This document shows positions 22,223 through 32,920 of a stretch of DNA of 64,000 bases, piece after piece. Position 1 is the stretch's first letter. Each line of letters starts with the position of its first letter. The DNA lies in the NCBI GenBank assembly GCA_944548615.1, contig OX155980.1, positions 543,926 to 607,925 of the forward strand, read 5' to 3'. The DNA comes from Micropterix aruncella. Lineage: Eukaryota; Arthropoda; Insecta; Lepidoptera; Micropterigidae. The position numbers and the translations under genes were made by a program. Below the pieces are notes generated by a model. The model did not search any database, was not told the origin of the DNA, and saw only the letters and a program-made list of their open reading frames with translations.

Positions 22223-23626
22223 AACAGGGCTACAGACGCTACCAAACTACATCGATACAAACTACATCACCAAACAAACATCATGGAGATCCCAGATCAA
22301 TCTCAAATAAATTTTGAGCCGGAGGAATTATAATTTTAGTCACCGAAGAATCAATTGACTGTCGCGCATTATATTCAAACGTAGTTCGCAACATTTCGAT
22401 AGAGAAATTGCATAGTATGCGTCTTGTCGATTTAGAAAACCCAGCTAAAGTTGGCAACGCTGCCTAGCGGCAAATCGCGTTTCACTCACCTAAGGACCTA
22501 CTAGAGTTATGGCTGACGTGAAGTGGCTATAATGACGTAGATATTCGTTCTGGTTGAGAAACCTAAGCCAGTGATTCAGTAAGAAGTAGGCGCAGCAACA
22601 AGTGTTTCAAGTACCTAGGCGTCAATTGTATTATAATATATTATATTAGGTCTTATACTATACACAGTATACCTATTATATTGTGTATTATATTATATTT
22701 TATATATAGATCTTATATTATAGGCCTTTCATATTTTATAACTAGGTCTATATCATATGTTTTAGGTCTATATTATTATAGGGTTTTAATTATATTAGGT
22801 CCTTACTTTGATGGACGATTAAGTTATTATCACATATCGATTCGTAATTGTACTTACCTAACGTGAATTTTGTAAGGCAAAAGTTATTATTTGATTTTGC
22901 AAATAAATATTAGTTAAATTCATTGTCAAATAAAAGTATATTGTACCTTAAGCTTCTTAGCCCATGGTCGTGTTTTTTTTCGGTGGAAGCTGTATTCTAT
23001 GCAAAACCAACGCGAAAACTGTGCATTATTAACGCGGTTTAGAATATTTATGTAATTTCTTCTTTTTCTTCCGAAATGGACGCACAGTACAACGACTTGA
23101 CAACTACGCGAATAATAACCGTAACGTATGTATATACGCCATAAATTATACATATTTTTTAAATAGAAACAATTTTGTGGTCTCATATACCGTCTAACTA
23201 TATTCGACAACAGCTGTTTCTGTCACACGAGAGCATCCGATTTTTACCGAGCAACCGTATCGACGCTGTCAGCTATACACTGGCGACATCTATTAGCGAT
23301 ATAACGTACTACGCTACAACGCTGGTAGACACCGCCACCGCTACTAGATACGGTTGTCAAATTGTATCATATCAAATTTGCCGCCTACGTCTAAATACAC
23401 CACAGTGCGAGGCGGTTATTTCAAATTCCAATAATAAAATGGTTATTATTAAAACAACTATATCGTCGGTTTGGAACATAAACTCACTAACCCACAGTAA
23501 TCAAATTGTTCAGGAGAGCACGACAAAGATTTTATCGAATTTAAACAAAAATTATAGAAATTCCATAGAAAATAATGACGTCCCTCGATTGTTAGACGAC
23601 ATGTCAGTGATTGATAAAAAAAATAC
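22223..23626. other. No gene recognised
   Basis: AT-rich and low complexity at 22620-22860 (TATTATA-type). A 159-aa frame at 23175-23654 has no recognisable domain and ends inside the next repeat, so I do not call it a gene. Confidence 0.4.
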
Positions 23627-24212
23627 GTGTGGCACTCGGGGACTGCCGCGATAAAGCTATTGCATAGCATTTTTAAGAACTGCTGCAATTATAATTATTT
23701 ATTTATTTTATTTTTTCTGATATCAGATAACTGCGCTCTATCGGAAAACGTTGAAATTATTACGAATCATTTGCGGCTGCGGTAGCAAATTATTCGGAAT
23801 AATTTAAACGTCTTCTGATAGAGCGCCGCGCACGAATATTTTATTCAATAAAGCAAAAAAAACGGATTATTCGAAAAAAATCGTAGATAAAAAGATAGAT
23901 AATTAAATTATCTTTAAAATGGTGCAGGTTTCGTAATAATACGCCAGATAGTATTTGCGTAGTAGTCGTTTTTGTGTTCGGTTAGACCTAATTTCATAAA
24001 TTAATTACACTATGTAATACAAACAAAATCTAAAATATTCAAAACTAAGAATATTAGGAAAATGTTATTGTTTAACATATATTTTTTTCGAATCGTAAGC
24101 AGTACTCGTTTAGACGTAATTATCAGTTTAAAATCATTAATTTTCGTTAAGAAATTTCTTCATTCGGTCGCCGCGCTGGCCCAGGCCCGCGATAAAAGCT
24201 ATGCAATAGCTT
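23627..24212 (+). repeat. Hairpin-ended repeat, full copy (586 bp)
   Basis: It starts GTGTGGCACTCGGGGACTGC and has a first small palindrome GCTATTGCATAGC at about 23656. In mid-element is an inverted pair around the ACTGCGCTCTATCGG and TCTGATAGAGCGC segments. It ends CCCGCGATAAAAGCT with the perfect hairpin AAGCTAT-GCA-ATAGCTT, followed by AAAAAAT. It is preceded by an A-run ending AAAAATAC. There is no coding capacity. Same family as 1-148, 50953-51207, 53461-53974 and 55560-56144. Confidence 0.9.
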
Positions 24213-25600
24213 AAAAAATGTGGTTCTAAGTAATAATAGATGTCCCATGCAAAAACCTTCTTGAGCTACCATCAACGACTCCATAGCAACTATATTTCCA
24301 GGAAGACATTCGCACTATGGCATAATCACCCTAAGCACATGCCTTGACCATACAGAGCAAATGAAAACACCATATAGTACTAGCTTATGGATTGAGAAAA
24401 TAACTGATAACTAAATAATATATTTTATTTCAGGTTTCATTCTGATGTACTAGTTGCTGCAAAAGTGACCGATTGAGAATAGGGTAAGATAACAATATTA
24501 ATAATAATATACTGTATGTATTTATATAACCTGGGAGTGACATTCAATATCATATCATAATGCTTGGATATCGGTGCGGGCGCATGAATCTCTACGCTTT
24601 GCAGTGGCAAGGATAAAAAGGACCTCCGCACCGCACCGCCCCGCAGCCGCCGTAGATAAACGGCGCGGCGGAATTTCACACCGCGCTGTCATTTTACGCC
24701 AGCATCGTGACAATGGGCAAGTCATGATGGTGGAGAAAAAAACGCCGCCGAATTGAATAGGCACGACTTAACGCCGATTATGACGTTAGGCACGCCTCGC
24801 TGACGTCGCTTTTCGGATGCCGCCATGTGCAGAAAAGGCATCGAAACGCATTGTTAATAATTGTCCGGGATCTATTATTTTTTCCCGCATTAGGGATGCA
24901 TTGTGCGCCGCTTTGTCGTGGGTGTCTCGTATTCGTGGGTGTCTCTCAAGTTAGGGATTTTATTTTTCGGTCCTATCGCGGTAATTATATTACTTTACCG
25001 GCCTACCAACCGAAGAGGAGGTAGTATTGTGAACGCGCTTAAAAAAAAATCGAGCTGAAGACGGATATATACATTTTGAGCTCTCCAACCCCCGGGACGA
25101 TTAAAGATTTAAACTTTGGTACACAGATGCCTCGTTGAACCAAAATCAAAATTTAGTTGGAATATTTCATATGCAAGCGACCCAAATAATATTTAAAGTC
25201 CGCCATACAAATGTATGGGGGAATCAAAAATTATTTGATATCGCGCGACGTACGTTTGAAATTTAAATCCTCATTGCGTTGTGTCGCTCGAGCCACGCGG
25301 TGGTGCGGCCGTCACCTGACGTTTATACCGCTCTCTGTATTTTTTTGATAAGTTCAATAAGTGTCAAATAATAGACAAATCAGTCGTTCCGCGTGTGTGA
25401 CTAGTATTTTCAAAAGACTCAATTCCGTATGTACTATAATTTGTGTTAAAAATTACAGTTTTTATTAATGAACTACTGCGGCTAAACAAAAACTTACCCT
25501 GTCATATTATTTCAACAAGTACGATCGTAATACGTACTGTATTCAGAACATTCGACCCACTACGACCGTAGCTCCGTTGCTGCGTCTTGAACTTACAACG
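24213..25600. other. No gene recognised; GC-rich island 24570-24830
   Basis: The island (CCGCACCGCACCGCCCCGCAG, GGCGCGGCGGAATTTC) carries short frames on both strands but no domain. The sequence around 24890-25020 has an open 65-aa frame of unknown nature. The rest is AT-rich. Confidence 0.35.
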
Positions 25601-25627
25601 TCTTATCAAATAATCTGAGTATGAAAT

Positions 25628-25906
25628 ATGAAATATGAAATATGCGCACGAAATATGCTCGAATTTATTCGGACGAGTATAAGTTCGGCAGGCAGTATTT
25701 ATCGACGATCGTTCGTTTCATATTCCGCTCTAACTTATTGCTCTGTCTCGTTCGCTTGGACTAATTTTAGTTTTAGTTCACAAAGAAACGCAATCGGGCC
25801 CAAAGTGACAACCGGTCATCTCACACTCCGCTCTAGCGTATTGCCCTGTATCGTTCACACGGACTAATTTCCGATTTTAGTCCACGAATAAACGCAATCA
25901 AGCCCA
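25628..25906. mobile_element. MITE of the GGGCYCGATTGCGTTTC family (rearranged)
   Basis: The right part (CACGAAATATGCTCGAATTT to CGCAATCGGGCCC) matches 33306-33473. It is followed directly by a second terminal block (GTGACAACCGGTCATCTCAC to CGCAATCAAGCCC) that matches the left end of 33173-33473 in reverse. The copy therefore has two right-hand ends in a row. Confidence 0.7.
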
Positions 25907-26073
25907 TTGTCCACCAAAAAATAATGTCCTTACCCCATTATATCTAAAGTTTTATTCCGATTTTTTAAATAGATGGCATGTGATAGATATTATACACATC
26001 GCAATGAGGTCATCACGACTCGAAATTCACGTCATTGATTTTGATTAGTTGGGAATTTATATACTTACGTTCG

Positions 26074-26114
26074 AATTGAAGGGCTGAAATTCTAAAGGGT
26101 CTAAGTGCCAAAAA
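26074..26114 (+). repeat. Left TIR of DUF7869-like transposon
   Basis: The 41-bp left end starts AATTGAAGGGCTGAAATTCT and continues to the A-run at 26114. It matches 28524-28564 exactly in reverse complement. The next inner base differs. Confidence 0.95.
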
Positions 26115-26351
26115 ATCTCAAACCGATATTTTCACGGAAATACAATCAATGTGCCAAGCCCAATGTCGTATAAAAGAGTCTAAGTGTCTAACTCCGCCCC
26201 ACTACTACACACAAGCTGTTAAAGCAAGGAGCGGGTCTATGTTCCACTATGCGTGTGCATCGGAAAGGCGAGTGTGTGTGCTCTGGCGCAAGCTGCGACC
26301 GGTACGCGGCGGCGCCGTCTTTTCTATCGTTCAGTGGCAATTAACAAGTTT

Positions 26352-28274
26352 ATGGAGATGGACGTTACGCCGGTGCCTTCGACTTCAGACACACATGTTG
26401 CGAAAAATCGGAAAGAGAATGTGAAAATTCAACGGAAGAAGCGTCGTTTGTGCGGGGAGGAGTATATAACATCAAAAAAGATTAAAATTCCAAAGAAAAC
26501 GCTGAAAGAGGTTAGTATTATTTTTTAATAATCATTATTTAATAACTTACAGTTGCGTAGCATCGTTGGGCAAATATACGCGACGTTTCGTCTGTTAGTA
26601 ATTAAATAATGTAAGGTGGTTTTCATTCACTGGATAATGTGCTTCTATTCAAAAACTATATTATTATTTCAGGTTGCCTGCAAGTGTAAATTTCATTGTG
26701 GGCAAATTTTACACGAGAGGAGAGAAACCCTTATGATGGAATACTATAGAATTGGAGACGCTATTAAGCAAGGAACATATCTTCTCGGGCTCATTCAAAT
26801 AACTCCAGTTGGAAGAAGGCGACACGGTACATACACCAACGCTGTAGACAGTCGCAGACAAACATCAGTAGCTTATACTCTGCCAGACGGTACTGGGAAC
26901 CATGTCCAGGTATGCCGTCAGACTTTTCAAGCTGTTTTTGCCATTTCGCATAAGAAAGTCCAGACTTTGGTGGAAAAAAAGAAGCGCGGAGAAGTGATTT
27001 TCATAGACAAGCGGGGATCCGGAAACAAGCCCAGAAAATTCACTGCTGAAATTTTCGAGATAGTACTGCATCATATTAAGTCTTTCCCTTCTCAAGAAAG
27101 TCACTACAGTCGACATGAAACTCAAAAATATTATTTAAGCCCCGATCTTAATATTCACCGTTTATACCTGGCATTCAAAGAAAAATACCCAGACTCGCCT
27201 GTGACCTACAGATATTACTTTACAACCTTCAAAAAGCATTTTCCCTATTTGAAGTTTGGACGCCCACGAACAGATACCTGTTCAAAGTGTGATCTTCTTC
27301 ATGCTAAACTGAAATGCTCTGAAGGAAGACAAAAAACTCATACTGCTATCGAGCTAGAAAACCATCACCGTAAAGCTGAAAGTGCTCAAAATACAATGAA
27401 AGCGGATTCGGTAAAATCCCAATCCCCAACGAGCGATACGTTGACAATGGCTATGGACATGCAACAAGTCATTTTTATACCGACATTGACTCATAGTCAG
27501 ATGTTTTATAGCAGACAGCTCTCGTGTTACAACCTTTGCGTTCATATTGCTGACAACCAAAAAGCATACATGTGCCTCTGGAATGAATCATATGCCGGAA
27601 GAGGAGGTAATGAAGTTGGTTCTTCACTGTTGAAGGTTTTAAATATAATGTCTGCCAATACTTTAAAAAAAAAAATAGTAATTTGGAGCGACAACTGCAT
27701 AGGCCAGAATAAAAACCGGATGGTGTTATTTATTCTTATTTATTTAGTTGCCAATGGCGTGTTCGATATCATAGATCATAAATACTTGGTCAGTGGCCAC
27801 TCTTTCATGTCATGTGATCGTGACTTTGCACAGATAGAACAGAGAAAAAAAGTGGTCAAATGCTATGAACCTGCAGATATCGAAAAAATGATACGTGAAT
27901 CGTGTCACAAAAACCCATTCGAACCTATAACACTGGACCAACATGATTTTAAAGACCTCAATGAAGCCTCCACGGAGTTCCTGAATACAACAAAATTGAA
28001 AATATCAACTGTGTCATGGATAAGAATCCAGAAAAACCGGCTACCATATGTTGATTTAATGCAATCTTTCAATGATCCTATACCTTGGGACACCATCAAC
28101 ATTTTTAAAAAGGGAAAAATGCCCTCTCAACTGAAGGATATGGTACTTCCAATATTGCCTGCCAAGAATAACATATCAAAAGAAAAACTAATTGACCTAA
28201 AACAGATGATGCCGTATATACCTGCTGAACACCAACCATTTTATGATGATTTGATCAATAAAACAGAAGCTTGA
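26352..28274 (+). CDS. DUF7869-like protein, putative transposase (two exons)
   Basis: Exon 1 is 26352-26510 and exon 2 is 26673-28274, joined in phase 0 by a GT...AG intron (26511-26672). The product would be 586 residues. The start [13 protein letters not shown] is the first Met pair before a basic, nuclear-signal-like stretch ([15 protein letters not shown]). A Cys pair follows at the exon join (ACKCKFHC), then [13 protein letters not shown] in mid-protein. A conserved half contains [27 protein letters not shown] and [16 protein letters not shown]. These match the pattern of the DUF7869 family as I remember it. The acidic residues D315, D393 and D435/D437/E442 sit where an RNase-H-fold DDE/D triad would lie. 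That role is inference. Both exons are open, without stops. Its position between TIRs makes a transposase the likeliest function. Confidence 0.85.
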
Positions 28275-28455
28275 TAATACACATTTTAAAGGACTGTTGT
28301 CATGTCACTTAGACCCTTTTTATTATTATTCAGTTACCTACATAGGACATTTCAGGACTTTGGAACTTTAATACTTTTTCTTTAAATATTTGTTGGTGTG
28401 AGAGGTTGGCGGCGGAGTCTCATGACTAAGAATATAATTTTCTTTGTATTTCAAT

Positions 28456-28466
28456 TGAAATAAATA
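28456..28466 (+). terminator. Poly(A) signal of the transposon gene
   Basis: AATAAA at 28459-28464 lies about 185 bp after the stop codon and inside the right TIR border, so the element supplies its own polyadenylation signal. Confidence 0.5.
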
Positions 28467-28523
28467 ATAATTTCGACAAAATGTTTGTTTTATTCAGTTT
28501 TTTTGTTATATCTCGACTTTAAC

Positions 28524-28564
28524 TTTTTGGCACTTAGACCCTTTAGAATTTCAGCCCTTCAATT
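28524..28564 (-). repeat. Right TIR of DUF7869-like transposon
   Basis: Exact reverse complement of 26074-26114. It ends ATTTCAGCCCTTCAATT. Confidence 0.95.
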
Positions 28565-28869
28565 TATAAAAAAAATATGGCGATCGGTTGGACGGTATAG
28601 AAGTTTACCTGCTGTACCGTCATCTACTGGCAAATTACAACAACGTGGTACGTATAATAAATATTATAGTGGCTCAAATACCTATTTCTACCAATTTTCA
28701 CGGCGATTTATTGAGCGCTATAGAATTTGGCTGCAGCGCCATCTGGTGGCGAGTTACAATCCAGTTAAAAGCGCGAAAATATTATGCGCATTCAAATGTC
28801 TATGCGCCTGATTTTCTTGGTAAATTTAAATTGGAAGTTATTTCAACCGATGGAGACAGAGCAATACGT
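28565..28869. other. Repeat-like DNA, no gene
   Basis: The phrase ATGGCGATCGGTTGGACGGT with TATAGAAGTT recurs in variant form at 29100-29130 and, reversed, at 60710-60750, where it belongs to a Helitron-like repeat. Overlapping short frames have no domain. Confidence 0.45.
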
Positions 28870-29085
28870 TAGATCGAAATATGAAATGAAAGATCGTCGT
28901 TTTCCAGCATCAAATCTACCTGTCGAACTTATATACGTCCAAATAAATTTAAACACATTTCTTATCTGTTCTCTGCGAAAAAGTGACAACCGCTCATTTC
29001 ACATTCCGTTCTAACGTATTTCCCTGTCTCGTTCACATGAACTAATATACGATTTTAGTTCACAAAGAAACGCAATCGAGCCCTA
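28870..29085. mobile_element. MITE remnant, GGGCTCGATTGCG family
   Basis: AAAAAGTGACAACCGCTCAT through TTTAGTTCACAAAGAAACGC to AATCGAGCCC matches the ends of 33173-33473 and 25628-25906. The left end is eroded. Confidence 0.6.
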
Positions 29086-29234
29086 TGTATACTAAATTTC
29101 ATGGCGATCGGCTGAGCGGTATAGAAGTTGATGTGCTTTAGCAGTTATTCCATACCTTCGATGGTGTTACGATAAAGCTGATAATATAAAAACCTTCTCG
29201 ATGAAAAAATACATAATAATATATGTGCCAACTT

Positions 29235-29860
29235 TTATGGTGATCAAATTCAAATTCAAATTATTTATTGAGTTCAAATTATGAGTACATTCAATATACA
29301 AAAGTCTTAACCTAACTAAGTTGCCGCCTGTTCCAAGGTAGACAATTTATTTTAATTATCCTACGAAATCAATAATATTATATTTATATAAATAAACAAA
29401 AAATATCTTAATTACCTAATAAAAATTCGTAAGAAAATGTCATGAAAATTGTCAATATTATTTTATTTTAAAACATGATAAAAAATAATATATATTTATA
29501 TATGTATTAATAGGTAATAATATGTATTAATAATATACAAAATAAATGCACAAAAAATAAAATTAAATAAAGTTACAATTAAAAATCATCAATTTATATT
29601 ATTACATATTATTATACTATTATGTTTTTATTATAAAGATTCAATTATTTAATAAGGTGTTCAATATCTGAATTTGTACAATTTAAGAGGTAGGCACTCA
29701 AACTATTTTTAAATTTATATGAGCTTTTAATATTTTTAATGTTTGGTAGTAGTCAATTATAAAATTTGGGGGCAAGATAAGAGAAACTGGATTGGCCAAA
29801 AGCTGGATGGGTCAAATGGTTTCGAAGTCGATTAAGCTCGGACAGATATACCAAAATCAA
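29235..29860 (-). mobile_element. LINE 3' fragment with TTTGAA-repeat tail
   Basis: Read on the minus strand it holds a C-terminal coding remnant (29645-29853), an AT-rich 3' UTR and the conserved tail GGAACAGGCGGCAACTTAG. It ends in repeats of TTTGAA (plus strand TTCAAATTCAAATTCAAAT at 29250). Confidence 0.7.
29645..29853 (-). pseudogene. LINE ORF2 C-terminal remnant (one stop)
   Basis: The frame reads NRLRNHLTHPAFGQSSFSY and then LAPKFYN, the usual late motif of CR1-like ORF2 proteins. It is interrupted by one TGA and then runs to TAA at 29645-29647. About 70 residues remain. There is no RT catalytic part. Confidence 0.65.
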
Positions 29861-30574
29861 TTTGTATATGTAAGATTGCAGATTGCAAAAGCAGGTGTTA
29901 AAACAGATTATTAATTAAAATGGTTTCTCCGTCGCTTTGGGCATGGTTTCGCCGCAGAAGGAATATTTTAGCGCGAGGACGATTTTTTCCTAACAGTCGC
30001 CGCTGCCTTGGGAAAATATATCATGTTTAAGTCCCTCCACTTGAGCATTATAAATCACCGGCAGCGGCAGCAGGGTGCAATCCCATTGGCATAATAATTG
30101 TTGCAATGGCAGGGAAGCGAGAACAAAGCAGATAAATCTCGGCGAGAGAGAAATAATATCTCACCGCGGCCTACCCGCGCCAAAAAAAAAAGGGATTTAC
30201 ATTAGAAAACGCTTAAGTAGCAGATCGACCAATATTCACTTCGACGAATCCCCCGTCGAATTTAAAAATCGACAAAAATTTTTTTTTCAACGCAGGATGA
30301 TTTGTCCTATCCCGTTGGTGTGAACATTAATCAGAATCACCCGCTGTATTTTTTCGGCGTATGGAGTTTTAATTTACAGACCCATTCGAGAGATATCTTG
30401 GGGGTACTAGTAATATATTATACTTAGAATATTTATACTTAGAAAACTACTTTTAGAGGAAACAAATATCCGCATGATTAATTACATATTCGATATAATA
30501 ACGCCAGTTATGAACCCCTGAAAATCGTCAATCTGTGAAGACTTCGGGTCGGATACGTAATTATTTGCCTACCT
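29861..30574. other. No gene recognised
   Basis: Mixed sequence. The GC-richer part at 29930-30180 contains no domain-bearing frame. Confidence 0.4.
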
Positions 30575-30610
30575 TTGGACTTTTTGATTCTAAGGTGTAC
30601 CTACCACACC

Positions 30611-31604
30611 TGCTCTGGCGTGAGTCATGGGTCAAACCTCGGGCATTTGCTGTTCAATCTCTTTGTTAACGATCTAAGTAAAGTAATCGTGTCAGCAAAA
30701 TGTTTAATGTTTGCCGACGATATCAAATTGTACATGTCCAATGGAACTGCTGAGGCCTGCAAGCTTTTCCAGCGTGATATTGATGCCATCTAGTCTTGGA
30801 GCCAGAATAAAAATCTCTCATTCAATATATCCAAATGTTCAGTGGTGACATATACTAGATCTACCGCACCTCTGATGTATGATTACTCCATCACTGATGA
30901 GGTGCTAACTAGGGTTGAGAAGGTAAAGGATCTAGGAGTTCTCTTTGATTCCCAGCTTACATTCAAGGAGCACATTGCTGATTTATCCAAGTCCTCTTTT
31001 AAGCTACTAGGGTTTGTTATTCGCAACCTAAAGCATTTTCACAATGTACGGGTTATGCATACATTGTATAATTCAATTGTGAGAAGTAGATTAGAAACGA
31101 ATGCAGTTACCTATATGGAATCCACATCAGGATCATTATATCACTATATTCGAAAAAAAACAAAAATGTTTCTTACGCTTTATATATTTCAAGCAGCACG
31201 GATATTATCCGTACTTATACCCTACTAGTTTTCCACTAGGCATGGTGGGCTATAACTCTCTTAAGTTGCGTAGAGTAATGCTCGCCATGGCCTACGTTTT
31301 CAAGCTGATCCGGGTAAGAGTTGATAATCCTAGCATGCTAGCGAAGGTTTATCTCTTTATTCCGGACAATTATAATCGTGCTCGCACTCATAATCTATTT
31401 GCGGAGCCGTCCTCGCGCACCAACCTAAGTCGATGGAGTCTGCTTACCTGTGCTTTGCGTCACATAAATGCGCTATGTTCGACTTTGATATTTTTACAGC
31501 GAGCCCGCATCTCTTTAAGGTGTGGGCATTGCGCTACTTGTTTATGTCAGAATAAAATAAATTGTTTTCACTCTTTATGTACCGTAAGTTTGTATTTTTT
31601 TTAA
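30611..31604 (+). pseudogene. LINE reverse transcriptase pseudogene
   Basis: The frame opens at a degraded GVPQGS motif (GVSHGSNLGHLLFNLFVNDL) and holds the catalytic FADDIKLY box, NLSFNISKCSV and VKDLGVLFDSQLTFKEH. An in-frame TAG lies at 30791-30793. A +1 frameshift occurs near 31100-31115, after which the protein continues WNPHQDHY and FLRFIYFKQHGYYPYLYPT. The C-terminus is degraded. Confidence 0.85.
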
Positions 31605-31654
31605 AAAATATTAATGCCTGTATTTGTATTTAATGCTTATTTAAACATGTTGTG

Positions 31655-31790
31655 TATGTACTTATAAGAATTCTATTATTTTTTATATTTATGTGTATAT
31701 TGCATATCAACGGATTGGTATGTATGTACATATAACAATTCTATTATTTTTTATATTTATGTGTATATTGCATATCAACGGATTGGTATA
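31655..31790 (+). repeat. 68-bp tandem duplication in LINE 3' UTR
   Basis: The segment TGTATGTACTTATAAGAATT through ATATCAACGGATTGGTA occurs twice in a row with few differences. Confidence 0.85.
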
Positions 31791-31984
31791 AACTGTTAAG
31801 TTGATTTGCTAATGAAATAAATAAATAAATAAATAAATAAATCATGCTGGGCTTACAATAATAAAAACGAAGTTCGTAGGAATGCGCACGGCAGCCGTCG
31901 GAACGGCAAAATGGCGGTATCGCATTATGTTTGATATGATCGGCGGTTAAAATTATTAGGTAATATGTATAAAATTTAATTTGT

Positions 31985-32275
31985 TATTTTTACTGACACA
32001 ACCGTGGCACTCCAATAAGACTCAGGAAGTGAGCTCGCCTTATCACAGGAGTGCTTAGCAAGGCGGGCTCGGTTTCACTTTACTTGGCACATTAGGAATA
32101 ATTTTATGCGCTTTAACATATAATTTATGCATAATTTGGCCTGGGCACAGACAGATGTATGCCTAAATTTAGAAGCATATAGCGGTATTTTCTGGATTGT
32201 TCATTATATTTCTTTTGTGCTATTGCGTTTGAATGTTTATGTAACGAATAAATAAATAAATAAAATGAAATAAAT
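31985..32275 (+). mobile_element. Non-LTR 3' end (shared with 36225-36753)
   Basis: The order is CACAACCGTGGCACT, CAAGGCGGGCTCGGTT, ACAGACAGATGTAT, CTTTTGTGCTATTGCGTTTG and an AATAAATAAATA tail. It repeats at 36225-36753, where a Helitron splits it. It could be a SINE or a LINE 3' UTR. Confidence 0.7.
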
Positions 32276-32585
32276 AAATATAAATATAATTATGTACATT
32301 TTTTTTTAATAAAATACTAGGTAGATACATAATCTGGTAGATACATATCAAATAGGTAGATAGATAATCTGGTAAAATCGTCTAAAAAATATTTATTAGA
32401 AACATAACTACATAGCAGCGCAATAATATGTCACATTACCTTACAAAATAATGCGCCTTCTAATAACAAATAACTTGAATGTTTTAATTGCTGCTCTAAA
32501 ATTTCTAGTAGTTACCACCTACAGTATTACAAATCATCCAGAAATTTTAGAAATCATCCACTCTGTCTCCATTCTGCCTCTATCT

Positions 32586-32920
32586 TGCCTTAGGGAATTC
32601 TAATATTTGAGCTACCAATTTCCTTATTCTATGTAACGTCCGTAGCGCGTTTAAACACTGGTCCAGTCAGATCACCGAAGTCAAACTGAAGTGGTCAGTA
32701 CTTGAATGGGTAACTACTATTGAATTGCCACGTGATGTTATAAAAAGTCGGCCGCTAGTAAGATAAATGGCGTTGCCGTAGAAGTTATAAAAGATTAAAA
32801 CTAACACGTAAATATACTCATTATTTAAACTAATGTATCTTTTCAGTTTATATTATCTTCAAATGATTATAAATTCATTTTAATAAATATGTAAATTTCT
32901 TTTTGAAACAAATAATGTGT
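32586..32920 (+). repeat. 335-bp tandem unit 1 with 5S-like core
   Basis: The unit begins TGCCTTAGGGAATTCTAATA, contains a 5S-like segment (32631-32745) and has an AT-rich remainder. The next unit starts with the same phrase at 32921. Confidence 0.75.
32631..32745 (+). pseudogene. 5S rRNA-like sequence, copy A
   Basis: It reads AACGTCCGTAGCGCGTT, then AGATCACCGAAG, then GTGGTCAGTACTTGAATGGG and finally CCACGTGATGTTAT. This follows 5S rRNA from its 5' end to its 3' end. The middle (AAGTCAAACTGAAG) is damaged in the A-box region, so this is a pseudogene or the 5S head of a SINE. Confidence 0.75.

Larger units (their letters stand above)
26074..28564 (+). mobile_element. 2.49-kb DNA transposon with perfect 41-bp TIRs
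   Basis: The inverted repeats 26074-26114 and 28524-28564 are identical over 41 bp and begin AATTGAAGGGCTGAAATTCT. Between them is one two-exon gene on the plus strand that fills most of the element. The outermost AATT is its own complement, so it is either the first 4 bp of the TIR or a 4-bp target duplication. Identical TIRs and an open gene point to a recent insertion. I know of no standard superfamily with this protein and this TIR, but I could not search. Confidence 0.9.
30575..31842 (+). mobile_element. 5'-truncated LINE with AAATA tail
   Basis: The RT-derived coding remnant at 30611-31604 is followed by a 3' UTR and an AAATAAATA tail at 31815-31842. The 3' UTR contains a 68-bp tandem duplication (31655-31790). 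Confidence 0.85.

Noticed and set aside
23175..23654. 159-aa open frame as a host gene
   Set aside because: No recognisable domain or splice context, and its 3' end runs into the hairpin-ended repeat.
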